A stretch of 64,000 bases of DNA from Bacteroidales bacterium (GCA_021371955.1 JAJFVD010000009.1:31434-95433); one strand, 5' to 3'. Shown: positions 1 to 10,211, counted from the stretch's first letter. Made by a program: numbers and translations. The notes: generated from the sequence alone by a model not told the origin.

Positions 1-245
1 GCCTTAGTTTCCGTGCTAAGAAAGAAGATTTAGCCGAACTTTTTGCACCTTATGGCGAAGTTATTTCTGCCAGAATTATTTTTAATCGCGAAACCCGTCG
101 TTCAAAAGGGTATGGTTTTGTTGAAATGCCTAACGAGCAAGAGGGAAATGCAGCCATTGCAGCTCTTAACGGTTCCGATCACATGGGCCGCACAATTAAT
201 GTAGCTATTGCTAATGACAGACCTGTTAGAGAGGTAGAAGAGTAA
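1..245 (+). CDS. RRM-domain RNA-binding protein, 5'-truncated by the window edge
   Basis: This is the last 80 codons of a small single-domain RNA-binding protein; the first complete codon is at base 3 and the stop TAA is at 243-245. The RNP-1 core is clear (RSKGYGFVEM, with the aromatic residues that stack on RNA), followed by the AAIAALNG helix and the final strand of the RRM fold (RTINVAIA). RNP-2 and the start codon lie outside the window. Bacteroidota carry several short RRM proteins of about 80-110 residues, thought to act as RNA chaperones or cold-shock-like factors. The acidic tail (REVEE) replaces the Gly/Arg-rich tail seen in some relatives. The family call is firm; the RNA target is unknown. 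Confidence 0.9.
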   Translation, partial: LSFRAKKEDLAELFAPYGEVISARIIFNRETRRSKGYGFVEMPNEQEGNAAIAALNGSDHMGRTINVAIANDRPVREVEE

Positions 246-266
246 AATCAGATATAACTGCGATAA

Positions 267-306
267 TAATAAGAGGATGCATGATTATTCATGCATCCTC
301 TTATTA
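267..306. terminator. Bidirectional terminator between the RRM gene and dpp11
   Basis: A perfect 16-bp stem (267-282 with 291-306) encloses an 8-nt loop. The outer part of the stem is A/T-rich on both sides, so it supplies U-rich 3' ends in both directions. It lies between the stops of two convergent genes (245 and 348) and probably ends both transcripts. Confidence 0.8.
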
Positions 307-347
307 GTTTTATTATCTCTGAAATATAGCAGCTTAATTCTGCCGTG

Positions 348-2468
348 TTATTTGACAAGTTTCATTTCGTCAATAAGACGCTGCGCTCCGGCCAGTTTGT
401 CAATCACAAACAACACATAACGGATGTCAAGGGAGATGTTTCTGCACATATCGGGATCATATGCAACATCACTCATTGTTCCTTCCCACACCCTGTCAAA
501 ATTAATACCTATGAGCTCCCCTTTCCCGTTAAGTACCGGACTGCCGGAATTTCCCCCGGAAGTATGATTTGTTGCAATAAAACATACAGGAACAGTGCCA
601 TTAACGGCCCATCTGCCAAAGTCTTTTCTTGCATACAAATCTCTGAGCTTTTGAGGAATGTTGTAATCATATATCTGAGGATTATCTTTTTGCATAATAC
701 CCTCAAGAGTTGATGAATGTTTATAATAAACACCATCCAAAGGAACATAACCTTTTACTTTTCCGTATGTTATGCGCAAAGTAGAATTTGCATCGGGATA
801 GAATGTTTTATCTCTGCGAAACTCCATCTGTCCTCTCATATATGTACGGTATAGTAAATTTAAATTATTATTAAGTCCGTCATATACAGGCTTTACGCTA
901 TTCGTAAAATATTCGTTGAACTCCTTATACATAACAACAGCCGGGTCATTATCAAACTTACCAGGGGTAACGCCATCCGAAATGAACCGGAGAGCTTTTT
1001 CTTTTGATGCAAAAATAGAATTGTCAAAAATATAGGTTGCAAAAGAATCAACAGTTTTATATTCCGACATCTTATCAGTAAAATATTTAGGCTGATACTT
1101 GGCCGGAACATTTTTATAATACTCTCCCACAATTGCTATAAAAGATTTTTTATCTATAGGCATATAATAATCTTTATAGAAATCTTCCATAAGTGCCGAT
1201 ATATTTCCTGCACTTATTTCCGGAGCCATTTTAGAATTCTTTAAAGCAGCAGAATATACTGTTCCTGCAAATTTAATAATCTCATTAGCATTTATTGCCT
1301 CTGACTGATAGTCGTTTACAAAAGCAACCGCCTCCAGTTTTTTGTATGTGGCGGAAATTTCGTCTATCAAATTGAAATATTCCGGCTTATCCTTTGCCCA
1401 GACTGAAAATGCTTTTTCAAATTCTATTTTATCATTTACAGTATTTAATCTTGCAATTCCTTTTGCCTCTCCCTGCCATTTTTTCCATGAATTAGCAACA
1501 GATGCATTTTTAGAAGCATATTTAATTCTGATTTCGGCACTTTTGGACATCTCCTCTTTTTGGATATCCAGCCTCATTGTTCGCAAATTGATTTTATTCG
1601 GGTTCGATATGTCTGCAATATATTTTACGGCATCGCTCATCAGGTACTCCTGTGTCCTTCCCGGATAACCATAAACCAGAGTGAAGTCTCCTTCTTTTAC
1701 TCCGTTGAGAGAAATGGGAAAAAACTTTTTAGGTTTATAAGGGATATTCTCTTTTGAATATGCAGCAGGCTTGTTGTCTTTTCCTGCATATATACGGAAA
1801 ATTGAAAAATCTCCGGTATGTCTGGGCCACATCCAGTTGTCTGTATCTCCCCCAAACTTACCAATCGATGAAGGAGGCGCACCAACAAGGCGAACGTCGG
1901 TATAAGTTTCATAGATAAACAGGAAATACTGATTCCCGTAATACAGTGCCTCTACCCTTGCCTCGTAATTATTGTTTTGCTTTGCAGCAGCTATAACCGA
2001 TGCAGAATTTGACTTTACAAGTTCGGCTCTTTCGTTTTCTGTCATTTCGGGTTTATATCCGCTCAATATCTTATCAGTAACATCCTCCATTCTTACAAGG
2101 AATTTTACGGACAAACCTTTGTTTGGCAACTCTTCGTTTAACGACATTGCCCAGAATCCGTCTTTAAGATAATCGTGTTCAACGGAACTGTGCGACTGAA
2201 TCTGGCCAAACCCGCAGTGATGATTTGTAATGAGCAGTCCATTGCCCGAAATAAGTTCTCCTGTGCAACCGCCTCCAAACTGGACAATTGCGTCTTTTAA
2301 AGAAGCCTGGTTAATGCTGTAAATATCTTCTGCTGTGAGTTTGAATCCGTTTTTTTGCATATCGGCTATCTTGTCTTTGATAAGAGAAGGAAGCCACATA
2401 CCTTCATCGGCAATGAGAGATGTAGAAATAAGAATAAAAAGAAGGAATAAAGAAAAAAACCTTTTCAT
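348..2468 (-). CDS. dpp11: S46 family dipeptidyl-peptidase, DPP11 type (Asp/Glu-specific)
   Basis: Exported serine exopeptidase that removes dipeptides from peptide N-termini in the periplasm, feeding amino-acid fermentation. 706 aa with a signal peptide (about residues 1-20). The chymotrypsin-like triad is visible: His84 in TNHHCGF, a likely Asp near residue 220 in PRHTGDF, and Ser641 in GGNSGSPV. Eighteen residues after the Ser lies Arg659 (INFDRVWEG). In the Porphyromonas gingivalis enzymes, Arg at this place gives DPP11 its preference for acidic P1 residues, while Gly is found in DPP7. Length is normal for S46 (about 700-720 aa). It stands alone, with its own TAnnTTTG promoter close to the start. 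The substrate call is inferred from that one residue and its context. Confidence 0.93.
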   Translation of the reverse strand: MKRFFSLFLLFILISTSLIADEGMWLPSLIKDKIADMQKNGFKLTAEDIYSINQASLKDAIVQFGGGCTGELISGNGLLITNHHCGFGQIQSHSSVEHDYLKDGFWAMSLNEELPNKGLSVKFLVRMEDVTDKILSGYKPEMTENERAELVKSNSASVIAAAKQNNNYEARVEALYYGNQYFLFIYETYTDVRLVGAPPSSIGKFGGDTDNWMWPRHTGDFSIFRIYAGKDNKPAAYSKENIPYKPKKFFPISLNGVKEGDFTLVYGYPGRTQEYLMSDAVKYIADISNPNKINLRTMRLDIQKEEMSKSAEIRIKYASKNASVANSWKKWQGEAKGIARLNTVNDKIEFEKAFSVWAKDKPEYFNLIDEISATYKKLEAVAFVNDYQSEAINANEIIKFAGTVYSAALKNSKMAPEISAGNISALMEDFYKDYYMPIDKKSFIAIVGEYYKNVPAKYQPKYFTDKMSEYKTVDSFATYIFDNSIFASKEKALRFISDGVTPGKFDNDPAVVMYKEFNEYFTNSVKPVYDGLNNNLNLLYRTYMRGQMEFRRDKTFYPDANSTLRITYGKVKGYVPLDGVYYKHSSTLEGIMQKDNPQIYDYNIPQKLRDLYARKDFGRWAVNGTVPVCFIATNHTSGGNSGSPVLNGKGELIGINFDRVWEGTMSDVAYDPDMCRNISLDIRYVLFVIDKLAGAQRLIDEMKLVK

Positions 2469-2490
2469 TTTAAATAGTTATATATTCGCA

Positions 2491-2498
2491 CAAACTTA
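2491..2498 (-). promoter_or_regulatory. -7 box (TAAGTTTG) of dpp11
   Basis: Perfect match to the Bacteroidota -7 element TAnnTTTG on the minus strand, 22 bases before the dpp11 ATG. A TTTG that could be a -33 element lies at 2523-2526 but with a long 24-nt spacer. It is back to back with the box of the AI-2E gene. Confidence 0.6.
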
Positions 2499-2509
2499 CA
2501 AAAAATTAT

Positions 2510-2517
2510 TACTTTTG
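2510..2517 (+). promoter_or_regulatory. -7 box (TACTTTTG) of the AI-2E family gene
   Basis: Perfect TAnnTTTG match 19 bases before the ATG at 2537. No TTTG is seen at the usual distance upstream. Together with 2491-2498 it makes a compact divergent promoter pair. Confidence 0.6.
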
Positions 2518-2536
2518 AGTTTCAAAGACCTGCGTA

Positions 2537-3640
2537 ATGAATCAACTTGCCAAATATATTATAGGAGCTGTAATAGCAATCGTAGTAATCTTTCTTGCAT
2601 GGTTCTTCAGCGATTTGGTTATCTACATTCTCATCTCTGCCGTTTTATCTCTTATTGGCAAGCCTTTTATGAATTACCTCACCCGTATCAGGATAAAAGG
2701 AATTAAAATTCCCAAAAACATTGCAGCAACTATAACATTAGCGTCGATTCTTGCTCTTTTTATAGGGTTTTTCATGTTTATAACCCCATTGGCCGGACAG
2801 CTTATTTCTACAATAGACACCTTGGACCTTGGAAATATCAATGAAAAGATATCAGTTCCACTTGCAAATCTTAACAACTTTATCCTTAAGACGTTTCCAA
2901 GCATGGATCCGGGTTTTAAAATAGAAAACGTAGTTGTCGGCGAGGTTCAGAAGCTTGTTAATGCATCCACAATTTCCAATTTTCTGACATCCATTACGTC
3001 TTTTATATTTGATTTTGCAATAGGAATCTTTGTTGTTTCATTTATCACATTCTTTTTCATAAAAGAACAGGACATGTTTTCCAACATGGTTCTTGCTCTT
3101 TTCCCGGATAAATTCGAGGGAAATGTAAAGAGAGCCCTTGATTCAATCTACAACCTGCTTGCAAGATATTTTATAGGTATTTCGATAGAAACAGTGCTTA
3201 TTACGATTCTAAACGGGCTTGGGCTGCATTTCATCTGCGGTGTGGATTTTTCGCTTGCAATTGTTCTTGGCCTAGTTACAGGTATTCTTAATGTGATTCC
3301 ATACATCGGACCGTGGATCGGGGGCATTTTCGGAGTGATTATGTCACTCGCACAACTTGGCCTTCACGATCCAAATTTAGGAATGCTCATATTAACACTG
3401 GGATTAATATTCTTTATCACCCACATGATTGACATATTTCTGTTTCAGCCATATATATATTCAAACAGTGTACAGGCCCATCCTCTGGAAATATTCATTG
3501 TCATTCTCATGGCAGGCAGTATAGGCGGAGTTATCGGAATGTTGGTTGCAATTCCTGCTTATACCGTTATAAGGGTATTTGCTAGGGAATTCTTTTCACA
3601 CTTCAAGCTGGTTCAAAAGCTTACAGACAAAATTGACTAA
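2537..3640 (+). CDS. AI-2E family transporter (PerM/UPF0118)
   Basis: Polytopic inner-membrane protein of 367 aa, the usual size for the AI-2E exporter-like family. Hydrophobic segments: a pair near residues 6-40, one near 62-90, one near 147-175, then a cluster from about 210 to 350. The family hallmark is the Gly/Pro-rich reentrant region (GILNVIPYIGPWIGGIFG) near residues 254-272. Some members export autoinducer-2 and others act as Na+/H+ antiporters, so the cargo cannot be told from sequence. It is a single gene with a divergent partner (dpp11) and ends at a strong terminator. Confidence 0.9.
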   Translation: MNQLAKYIIGAVIAIVVIFLAWFFSDLVIYILISAVLSLIGKPFMNYLTRIRIKGIKIPKNIAATITLASILALFIGFFMFITPLAGQLISTIDTLDLGNINEKISVPLANLNNFILKTFPSMDPGFKIENVVVGEVQKLVNASTISNFLTSITSFIFDFAIGIFVVSFITFFFIKEQDMFSNMVLALFPDKFEGNVKRALDSIYNLLARYFIGISIETVLITILNGLGLHFICGVDFSLAIVLGLVTGILNVIPYIGPWIGGIFGVIMSLAQLGLHDPNLGMLILTLGLIFFITHMIDIFLFQPYIYSNSVQAHPLEIFIVILMAGSIGGVIGMLVAIPAYTVIRVFAREFFSHFKLVQKLTDKID

Positions 3641-3645
3641 AAAAA

Positions 3646-3669
3646 AAGAGCCGCATTTCTGTGGCTCTT
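3646..3669. terminator. Bidirectional terminator between the AI-2E and TPR genes
   Basis: A 10-bp stem (3646-3655 with 3660-3669, one G-T pair) with loop TTTC. It is flanked by nine A's upstream and a T-rich run downstream, so a U-tract follows the hairpin on either strand. It separates two convergent genes. Confidence 0.8.
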
Positions 3670-3697
3670 CTTTATTTAAATCGTTAAGACAGACAAA

Positions 3698-5014
3698 TTA
3701 CTGCTGTTTTGACGACTCGTATATTGCATTATATTTTTCAAAACCGGCTTTGAATGTATCTCCTTTTTCGCGGAAACGGAAATAGATGTTTTTAAGATAT
3801 TCGGCAACAACAGCTTTAATTTCCTTGTCTGTTGATACTTCATAACATTTTTCAAAAGGTGCTATCGCAGTTTCAAGGTAAATTTCAAGTTGTTTAACCA
3901 TTGCTTCATACTTTTTGTCATCTACTTCTTCTGAAGCTTTTGATTGGATTTCAACAGCTTTGTCATAATATGTAGATCCGATTGCAAATGATCCAAACAC
4001 ATAATTAGGATCAGTTTCTACTGATTTCTTGTAACACTCAATGGCTTTCTCCATATTGTTAAGCTTCTTCCATACATTACCTTCGGCATAATAGAGTGAT
4101 GCATTCTGAGGTTCGTTTGCCTGAGCTTGTTTAATGAGTTCCAAAACCTTATTTGTGTCGTCGTTGGTTTCAAGGTAAAGGTTAATCAAAGAGACAAGAA
4201 TACTTTGGTTGGTAGGGTATTTCTTAAATCCTGTACCAAGAGTTTCCTTTGCTTTGTCAATTTCCTTATTTGTTTTATAAGCTTCGGCCAGTCTTGAATA
4301 AAGTTCACCTTTAGCGTCATAATTGCTGGCAAGTGCCATTTTAAAATAAGTAATAGCTTTATCGGTTTCTCCTACAAGATTCGCAGTAAAACCAACATTG
4401 TAAATCATTACAGTATCCGGAGCGTTCACTATTTTGTTCTGGCTGATTATAACAGCGGCTTCAAAATTTTCAGATGCTTTCTTAAAGTCGCCGAGAGTAT
4501 AAAAGTTTACAGCTTCGTTTACATAACGGGTCTTAAGAGCAAGAAATCTTTCAAGCAAATCTTTGTCTTTTGATCCTTTTGCAAATCCTTCCGCTTTTAC
4601 AAGAGCATCAGTACCTTCCTTCAAGAGGTCGCCTTTCATATAAGGTTTAGTAACAACCCATGCAGCAAGTTTACCATCTGGATAGTAATAAAGATCTTTA
4701 TCGTAGTATGTATCTACAGTAAAGGTTTCTCCGTTAAGCGTTCTGGACTCAGAACTTATGATTCGCTGATCCTTTAAAACAACTTTGAGCTCAGTCTGCG
4801 AAGCTCCGGCCCATACAGATTTAATAGGGGCATCAAATACGCCAACATAGGCATCAGACATCCTTATCCATGTAGCAGGATTCTCTGCCTTTTTAGGATT
4901 TTGTGTATCGCTTTGTGCTTTAGCAATCTCCTTAAGTGCATCAGCTGCCTCTTTTGTTTGGGCGCTTAGTTGAATTGTTAAAATAAGTGATAGGGCAAAT
5001 AATAATTTTTTCAT
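3698..5014 (-). CDS. Exported tetratricopeptide-repeat protein
   Basis: 438-aa protein with a signal peptide (about residues 1-18, cleavage after LSAQ) and no later membrane segment, so periplasmic. From about residue 170 it is built of TPR helices with alanine/glycine/tyrosine spacing (for example YNVGFTANLVGETDKAITYF, and the NPxNASLYYAEGNVWKKL region); residues 45-150 form a different region of unknown fold. It starts 47 bases after the gyrA stop on the same strand and is probably co-transcribed; this gyrA-TPR neighbourhood recurs in Bacteroidota. TPR domains bind proteins; the partner is unknown. Confidence 0.85.
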   Translation of the reverse strand: MKKLLFALSLILTIQLSAQTKEAADALKEIAKAQSDTQNPKKAENPATWIRMSDAYVGVFDAPIKSVWAGASQTELKVVLKDQRIISSESRTLNGETFTVDTYYDKDLYYYPDGKLAAWVVTKPYMKGDLLKEGTDALVKAEGFAKGSKDKDLLERFLALKTRYVNEAVNFYTLGDFKKASENFEAAVIISQNKIVNAPDTVMIYNVGFTANLVGETDKAITYFKMALASNYDAKGELYSRLAEAYKTNKEIDKAKETLGTGFKKYPTNQSILVSLINLYLETNDDTNKVLELIKQAQANEPQNASLYYAEGNVWKKLNNMEKAIECYKKSVETDPNYVFGSFAIGSTYYDKAVEIQSKASEEVDDKKYEAMVKQLEIYLETAIAPFEKCYEVSTDKEIKAVVAEYLKNIYFRFREKGDTFKAGFEKYNAIYESSKQQ

Positions 5015-5061
5015 TGAATTTTCAAAATTTTAGATTATCCTTTTATTTATTGGTTTGAGAA

Positions 5062-7557
5062 TTATAATTCTTCGCCTTCGACAGGTTTTTCCTCGCTTTT
5101 ATTAACCCTGCAAACAGCAGCTATCATATCTCCTTCTCTGATATTAATAAGCCTTACTCCCTGAGTAGCCCGTCCTACAACTCTTATGTCAGATGCTGCT
5201 ACCCTTATCGTAATACCCGATTTATTAATAATCATCAGGTCGTTTTCATTTGTAACATCCTTAATTGCAATAAGAGAACCGGTTTTTTCGGTGATATTTA
5301 TCGTTTTTACACCTTTGGCTCCTCTGTTTGTAACTCTGTAGTCGTCAAGGTTGGATCTTTTACCGTATCCATTCTCGCTTACAACAAGAATGTGTTTGCT
5401 TTCCATATCCTCTGTCTGTTCGTCTACACAAATCATACCAATTACTTCGTCATCGCCATCAATGTTTATTCCACGAACGCCTGAAGCTGTTCTGCCAATG
5501 GCTCTTACGTCTTTTTCATTAAATCGTACACACTTGCCATTTCTTGCTGCAAGAAGGATTTCGCTGTTTCCGTTTGTGAGTACAGCTTCCAAAAGCTCAT
5601 CGTTTTCGCGGATTGTAATTGCATTAACGCCATTTACTCTTGGACGTGAATAAGCTTCAAGAGATGTTTTCTTTACCGTTCCTTTCTTTGTTGCCAGAAC
5701 AATAAAATTGTTATTTATATAATCCTCGTCATTAAGATTTTTAACATTAATGTATGCGCATACTTTATCGTCCGGTCCGATATTCAGAACATTCTGAATA
5801 GCTCGTCCCTTCGAAGCTTTTGAACCTTCCGGTATTTCATATACCTTGAGCCAGAAACATCTGCCTTTAAGAGTAAAGAATAGCATTGTACTGTGCATGT
5901 TGGCAACATATATGTGCTGAATGAAGTCTTCGTCTCTGGTAGTACTTCCCTTGGCGCCCACTCCTCCCCTGTTCTGGATGCGGTACTCCGCAAGAGGGGT
6001 TCTTTTAATGTATCCCAGGTGTGAAATGGTTATAACTACATCTTCGTCCGGATAGAAATCTTCAGGATTGAAATCTTCTGCAGTAAGTTCAATTTTTGTT
6101 CTTCTGTTATCTCCATATTTTTCTCTCAACTCGATGAGCTCATCCTTAATGATTTTCATCTGAAGAACTAAATCGGAAAGAATTTCATTCAGGTGTGCAA
6201 TTAATTTCATTAGCTCATCATACTCAGCCTGAAGTTTAGCTCTTTCAAGCCCGGTGAGTTGTCTTAATCTCATTTCAACAATTGCGCCTGCCTGAATTTC
6301 GCTGAAAGAGAACCTTGTCATTAAATTCGATTTGGCTTCGTCAACTGTTTTTGAGCCTCGTATTATTGCAATAACTTCATCAATGAAATCAAGGGCAATA
6401 AGAAGTGCTTCCAGAATATGTGCGCGTTTCTCTGCCTGTTCAAGTTCAAACCTTGCTCTTCTGAGGACAACATCGTGACGGTGACGTACAAAATATTTGA
6501 TAAGCTGTTTTAAATTCAGCAGACGCGGACGTCCATCCACAAGTGCAATATTATTAACCGAGAAACTTGATTGCAGTTGCGTATACTTATATAAAGTATT
6601 CAAAACCACATTTGCAACAGTTCCGATTTTAAGTTTAATGACAATGCGCATACCGTTACGGTCGCTCTCGTCATTAATGTATGCAATACCTTCGACCTTT
6701 TTCTCTTCTACCAGCTCTGCAATTTTTTCAATTAACTCCCTTTTATTTACCATATAGGGAATCTCAGTAACAACAATGGTTTCTCTGCCGCTGTCGTTTA
6801 CTTCAATATCTGTTTGGGCTCTTACAACAATCCGCCCTCTTCCTGTTTCGAAAGCATCCTTGATACCTTGTATTCCCAGTATCGTTCCGCCTGTAGGAAA
6901 ATCCGGCCCCTTTATATGTTGAAGAAGTTCTTCAATAGTAATTTCATTATTGTCTATATAGCAGCAAATTGCATCAACAACCTCTGTGAGGTTGTGAGGA
7001 GGCATGTTTGTCGCCATTCCCACGGCAATTCCCGATGCTCCGTTTAGAAGCAAAAGAGGAGCTTTCGCAGGAAGAACAGTTGGCTCCTGAAGAGAATCGT
7101 CGAAGTTTGGACGAAAATCAACAGTATTTTTGTCAAGATCGGCCAATACATCTTCTGCAATTTTCCTGAAACGCGCCTCGGTATATCGCATTGCTGCAGC
7201 CGAGTCGCCGTCAATGGATCCAAAGTTGCCCTGTCCGTCAACAAGCATATAGCGGAGACTCCACTCCTGGGCCATTCTCACCATTGCTTCATATACGCTT
7301 GAATCACCATGAGGGTGGTATTTACCAAGTACCTCACCCACAATACGGGCAGATTTCTTGAAAGAGGCTCCTGCTGTGAGCCCTAGTTCTGACATTCCGT
7401 ATAAAACCCTTCTGTGCACAGGTTTAAGACCATCTCTAACATCTGGTAAGGCACGGGACACAATTACAGACATCGAATAGTCGATGTATGCACTTTTCAT
7501 TTCGTCCTCAATGTTAATTCTGATTATTCTAGCTTTATTTTCAGCTTCTTGCATCAT
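5062..7557 (-). CDS. gyrA: DNA gyrase subunit A
   Basis: Breakage-reunion subunit of DNA gyrase (with GyrB), which introduces negative supercoils. 831 aa. The winged-helix/TOPRIM-docking part has the catalytic Tyr125 (AAMRYTEAR). The quinolone-determining region reads [10 protein letters not shown], with Ser86 and Glu90 at the E. coli Ser83 and Asp87 positions, so no classical quinolone-resistance change at those sites. The C-terminal beta-pinwheel (about 520-815) has repeated blades. Its GyrA box is the variant [10 protein letters not shown] (528-537) instead of QRRGGKG. The tail is acidic. Two Met codons at the start (7557, 7554) are equivalent. It has its own promoter and is probably followed in the same transcript by the TPR gene. 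Confidence 0.98.
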   Translation of the reverse strand: MMQEAENKARIIRINIEDEMKSAYIDYSMSVIVSRALPDVRDGLKPVHRRVLYGMSELGLTAGASFKKSARIVGEVLGKYHPHGDSSVYEAMVRMAQEWSLRYMLVDGQGNFGSIDGDSAAAMRYTEARFRKIAEDVLADLDKNTVDFRPNFDDSLQEPTVLPAKAPLLLLNGASGIAVGMATNMPPHNLTEVVDAICCYIDNNEITIEELLQHIKGPDFPTGGTILGIQGIKDAFETGRGRIVVRAQTDIEVNDSGRETIVVTEIPYMVNKRELIEKIAELVEEKKVEGIAYINDESDRNGMRIVIKLKIGTVANVVLNTLYKYTQLQSSFSVNNIALVDGRPRLLNLKQLIKYFVRHRHDVVLRRARFELEQAEKRAHILEALLIALDFIDEVIAIIRGSKTVDEAKSNLMTRFSFSEIQAGAIVEMRLRQLTGLERAKLQAEYDELMKLIAHLNEILSDLVLQMKIIKDELIELREKYGDNRRTKIELTAEDFNPEDFYPDEDVVITISHLGYIKRTPLAEYRIQNRGGVGAKGSTTRDEDFIQHIYVANMHSTMLFFTLKGRCFWLKVYEIPEGSKASKGRAIQNVLNIGPDDKVCAYINVKNLNDEDYINNNFIVLATKKGTVKKTSLEAYSRPRVNGVNAITIRENDELLEAVLTNGNSEILLAARNGKCVRFNEKDVRAIGRTASGVRGINIDGDDEVIGMICVDEQTEDMESKHILVVSENGYGKRSNLDDYRVTNRGAKGVKTINITEKTGSLIAIKDVTNENDLMIINKSGITIRVAASDIRVVGRATQGVRLINIREGDMIAAVCRVNKSEEKPVEGEEL

Positions 7558-7592
7558 TTTATTTGTAACTTTCCGTTTTTAAAAAAGAGACG

Positions 7593-7624
7593 CTAAAATA
7601 CGAATAAAAAATAGATTGAACAAA
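7593..7624 (-). promoter_or_regulatory. Promoter of gyrA
   Basis: On the minus strand TTTG (7621-7624), a 20-nt spacer and TATTTTAG (7593-7600, 7 of 8 bases of TAnnTTTG). The spacing equals the Bacteroidota -33/-7 arrangement. The start codon is 36 bases further on. Confidence 0.5.
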
Positions 7625-7650
7625 TTGAAATTCTATTTGTCTAAATTGAG

Positions 7651-7658
7651 TAAATTCG
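7651..7658 (+). promoter_or_regulatory. Possible -7 box (TAAATTCG) of clpC
   Basis: Seven of eight bases match TAnnTTTG, 21 bases before the clpC ATG. There is no well-spaced TTTG upstream, so this is tentative. Confidence 0.35.
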
Positions 7659-7679
7659 CACATTATTTTAATTAACAGA

Positions 7680-10211
7680 ATGAACCTTCAATTATCAAAC
7701 GAGCTTAACGAAATTATCTCTTACAGCAGAGAAGAGGCAATGAGGATGGGTAGTTATACCATCGGTACGGACCATCTCATACTTGGAATATTAAGACATC
7801 AGGACAACTCTGCATTTGAAGCTCTTATCAACTTTGGGGTTGACTATAAGTCGCTTAAAGCGAAGATTGAACAGCAGCTTAAAGTAGGAGATGTAGTTCC
7901 ATTTGAACAGGCAGATAAATTAAATCTGTCAAAAGGAGCAGAAAACTCACTTAAAATCATGTATCTGGAGGCACGTTCTCTTAAAGAGTTCAAACCGGGC
8001 CCTGTACACCTTCTTCTTGCAATTCTCAGGAGTGACGAAGGTGTTGCGACAATCCTGCTCAGGGATTCCAGAGTAACTTATGACAGCCTCAGGGCGACCA
8101 TTAAAGGGAAGGAATTTACTCATCCTTTAAACAACTCCGCTTTTGACGAAGAGATGGACGCAACTTCAAAAGAGCCAAATCCGGAAAATGCTGCCAAGAT
8201 TATTAAAAGCGCCCGACCTCAAAGTGAAACTCCGGTACTTGACAGTTTTGGCTTTGATCTCACGAATGCAGCTCATCTGGGCAAGCTGGATCCTGTTGTT
8301 GGCAGGGATAAAGAGATTGAGAGACTTGCTCAGATTCTGGGCAGAAGAAAGAAAAACAATCCTGTATTGATAGGAGAACCGGGAGTCGGGAAATCTGCGA
8401 TTGCAGAGGGCCTTGCACTTAGAATTTCTCAGAAAAAAGTATCAAGAGTGCTTTTGAACAAAAGAATCATATCACTTGATATAGGATCAATTGTTGCCGG
8501 CACTAAATACAGAGGGCAGTTTGAAGAGAGAATGAAGGCAATTTTGAACGAAATTTCGAAAAATCCTGAAGTAATTCTTTTCATTGATGAGCTGCATACA
8601 CTCGTAGGCGCAGGTGGTGCTTCCGGCTCGCTTGATGCCGCAAACATGCTTAAACCGGCACTTGCCCGTGGTGAAATTCAATGTATCGGAGCTACAACTC
8701 TCGACGAATTCCGCGAATACATAGAGAAAGACGGAGCTCTCGAAAGAAGATTCCAGAAAATAATGGTAGAGCCAACCAATTTTGAAGAGACTCACAACAT
8801 ACTTCTTAATATTAAAACAAAGTACGAGTCTCACCATAATGTCAAATATACCGACGAAGCTTTAATCGCATGTATAAGGCTATCTCAGAGATACATAACC
8901 GACAGATGCCTTCCGGACAAAGCCATTGATGCAATGGACGAAGCCGGTTCCCGTGTACACCTGACTCACCTGAAGGTTCCTGATTCAATACTTTTAATGG
9001 AGCAGGAAATTGAACCAATACGCATAGAAAAAAGGCTCGCAGTAAGCAACAATCAGTTTGAAAAGGCGGCACAACTGCGCGACCTGGAAATGGCCAAAAG
9101 CGAAGAACTTGAAAAGGCTCAGAAGAGCTGGAACGAGGAGCAGAATCTTCATCCACAGGAGGTGAACGAACATGATGTTGCGGAGGTTCTTTCAATGATT
9201 ACAAGCGTTCCTATTCAAAGGCTTGCAGAGAAAGAGGGAGACAGGCTCTCGAAGATGGGGGAAAATCTACGCAAAAGGCTCATCGGACAAGACGAAGCTG
9301 TTGACAAGGTTGTAAGAGCCATCCAAAGAAACAGGGCCGGGCTTAAAGACCCGAATAAACCAATTGGTACATTTCTGTTTCTTGGACCTACCGGAGTTGG
9401 AAAAACTCAGCTTGCCAAAATTCTTACAGAATATTTGTTTGATTCCGTGGATAACCTTATTCGAATTGACATGAGTGAGTATATGGAAAAATTCGCACTC
9501 AGCAGACTTATAGGCGCTCCTCCGGGATATGTCGGATATGAAGAAGGCGGGCAACTTAGCGAAAAGGTAAGGAGAAAACCGTATTCAGTAATTCTGCTTG
9601 ACGAAATTGAGAAGGCGCACCCGGATATTTTCAACATCCTTTTGCAGGTACTTGACGAGGGCAGGCTTACAGACAGCAACGGACGACATATAGATTTCCG
9701 CAACACACTGCTGATAATGACCTCCAACATAGGCAGCCGGGAGATCAAGGACTATGGAAGCGGACTTGGATTTTCCAACGTTACTAAAAGGAACATCAGT
9801 GATAATACCCGTCACATAATTGAGAAAGCTTTAAAAAAGACCTTTTCTCCGGAATTCATGAACAGGCTGGATGAGCAGATTCTGTTTAATGCCCTTACTA
9901 AAGATGATATTTGCAAGATTATTGACATTGAACTCAATGACCTGTTCAGAAGAATTGAGCAAATAGGATATAAGTTAAATATCAGCGACGAAGCAAAAAT
10001 GTTTGTGGCAGACCAGGGCTATGATCCTCAGTATGGCGCAAGACCATTAAAAAGAGCAATTCAGAAATACATAGAGGATCTTATTGCAGAAGCAATTATA
10101 AGCGGGAAATTCAAATCCGGTGAGACATTGCTTGTTGAGGTTGACAAAGAGAATCTATCTGAAGGACAGGCGCCTGAGAAACTTAAGGTTTCCTCTGTTA
10201 CGAAGGATTAA
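7680..10211 (+). CDS. clpC: Clp protease ATP-binding subunit, ClpC type
   Basis: AAA+ unfoldase that feeds proteins to the ClpP peptidase in the cytosol. 843 aa. The N-terminal Clp-N double repeat covers residues 1-150. The D1 ATPase has Walker A GEPGVGKS at 232-239 and Walker B ILFIDELH. A UVR-like coiled segment lies near 458-480 (FEKAAQLRDLEMA), the feature that separates ClpC from ClpA and from the longer ClpB middle domain. The D2 ATPase has Walker A GPTGVGKT near 569 and the ClpP-docking LGF tripeptide near residue 697. The D2-small domain ends the protein. It is transcribed divergently from gyrA and its last 57 bases overlap the tail of the convergent gene. Confidence 0.95.
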   Translation: MNLQLSNELNEIISYSREEAMRMGSYTIGTDHLILGILRHQDNSAFEALINFGVDYKSLKAKIEQQLKVGDVVPFEQADKLNLSKGAENSLKIMYLEARSLKEFKPGPVHLLLAILRSDEGVATILLRDSRVTYDSLRATIKGKEFTHPLNNSAFDEEMDATSKEPNPENAAKIIKSARPQSETPVLDSFGFDLTNAAHLGKLDPVVGRDKEIERLAQILGRRKKNNPVLIGEPGVGKSAIAEGLALRISQKKVSRVLLNKRIISLDIGSIVAGTKYRGQFEERMKAILNEISKNPEVILFIDELHTLVGAGGASGSLDAANMLKPALARGEIQCIGATTLDEFREYIEKDGALERRFQKIMVEPTNFEETHNILLNIKTKYESHHNVKYTDEALIACIRLSQRYITDRCLPDKAIDAMDEAGSRVHLTHLKVPDSILLMEQEIEPIRIEKRLAVSNNQFEKAAQLRDLEMAKSEELEKAQKSWNEEQNLHPQEVNEHDVAEVLSMITSVPIQRLAEKEGDRLSKMGENLRKRLIGQDEAVDKVVRAIQRNRAGLKDPNKPIGTFLFLGPTGVGKTQLAKILTEYLFDSVDNLIRIDMSEYMEKFALSRLIGAPPGYVGYEEGGQLSEKVRRKPYSVILLDEIEKAHPDIFNILLQVLDEGRLTDSNGRHIDFRNTLLIMTSNIGSREIKDYGSGLGFSNVTKRNISDNTRHIIEKALKKTFSPEFMNRLDEQILFNALTKDDICKIIDIELNDLFRRIEQIGYKLNISDEAKMFVADQGYDPQYGARPLKRAIQKYIEDLIAEAIISGKFKSGETLLVEVDKENLSEGQAPEKLKVSSVTKD

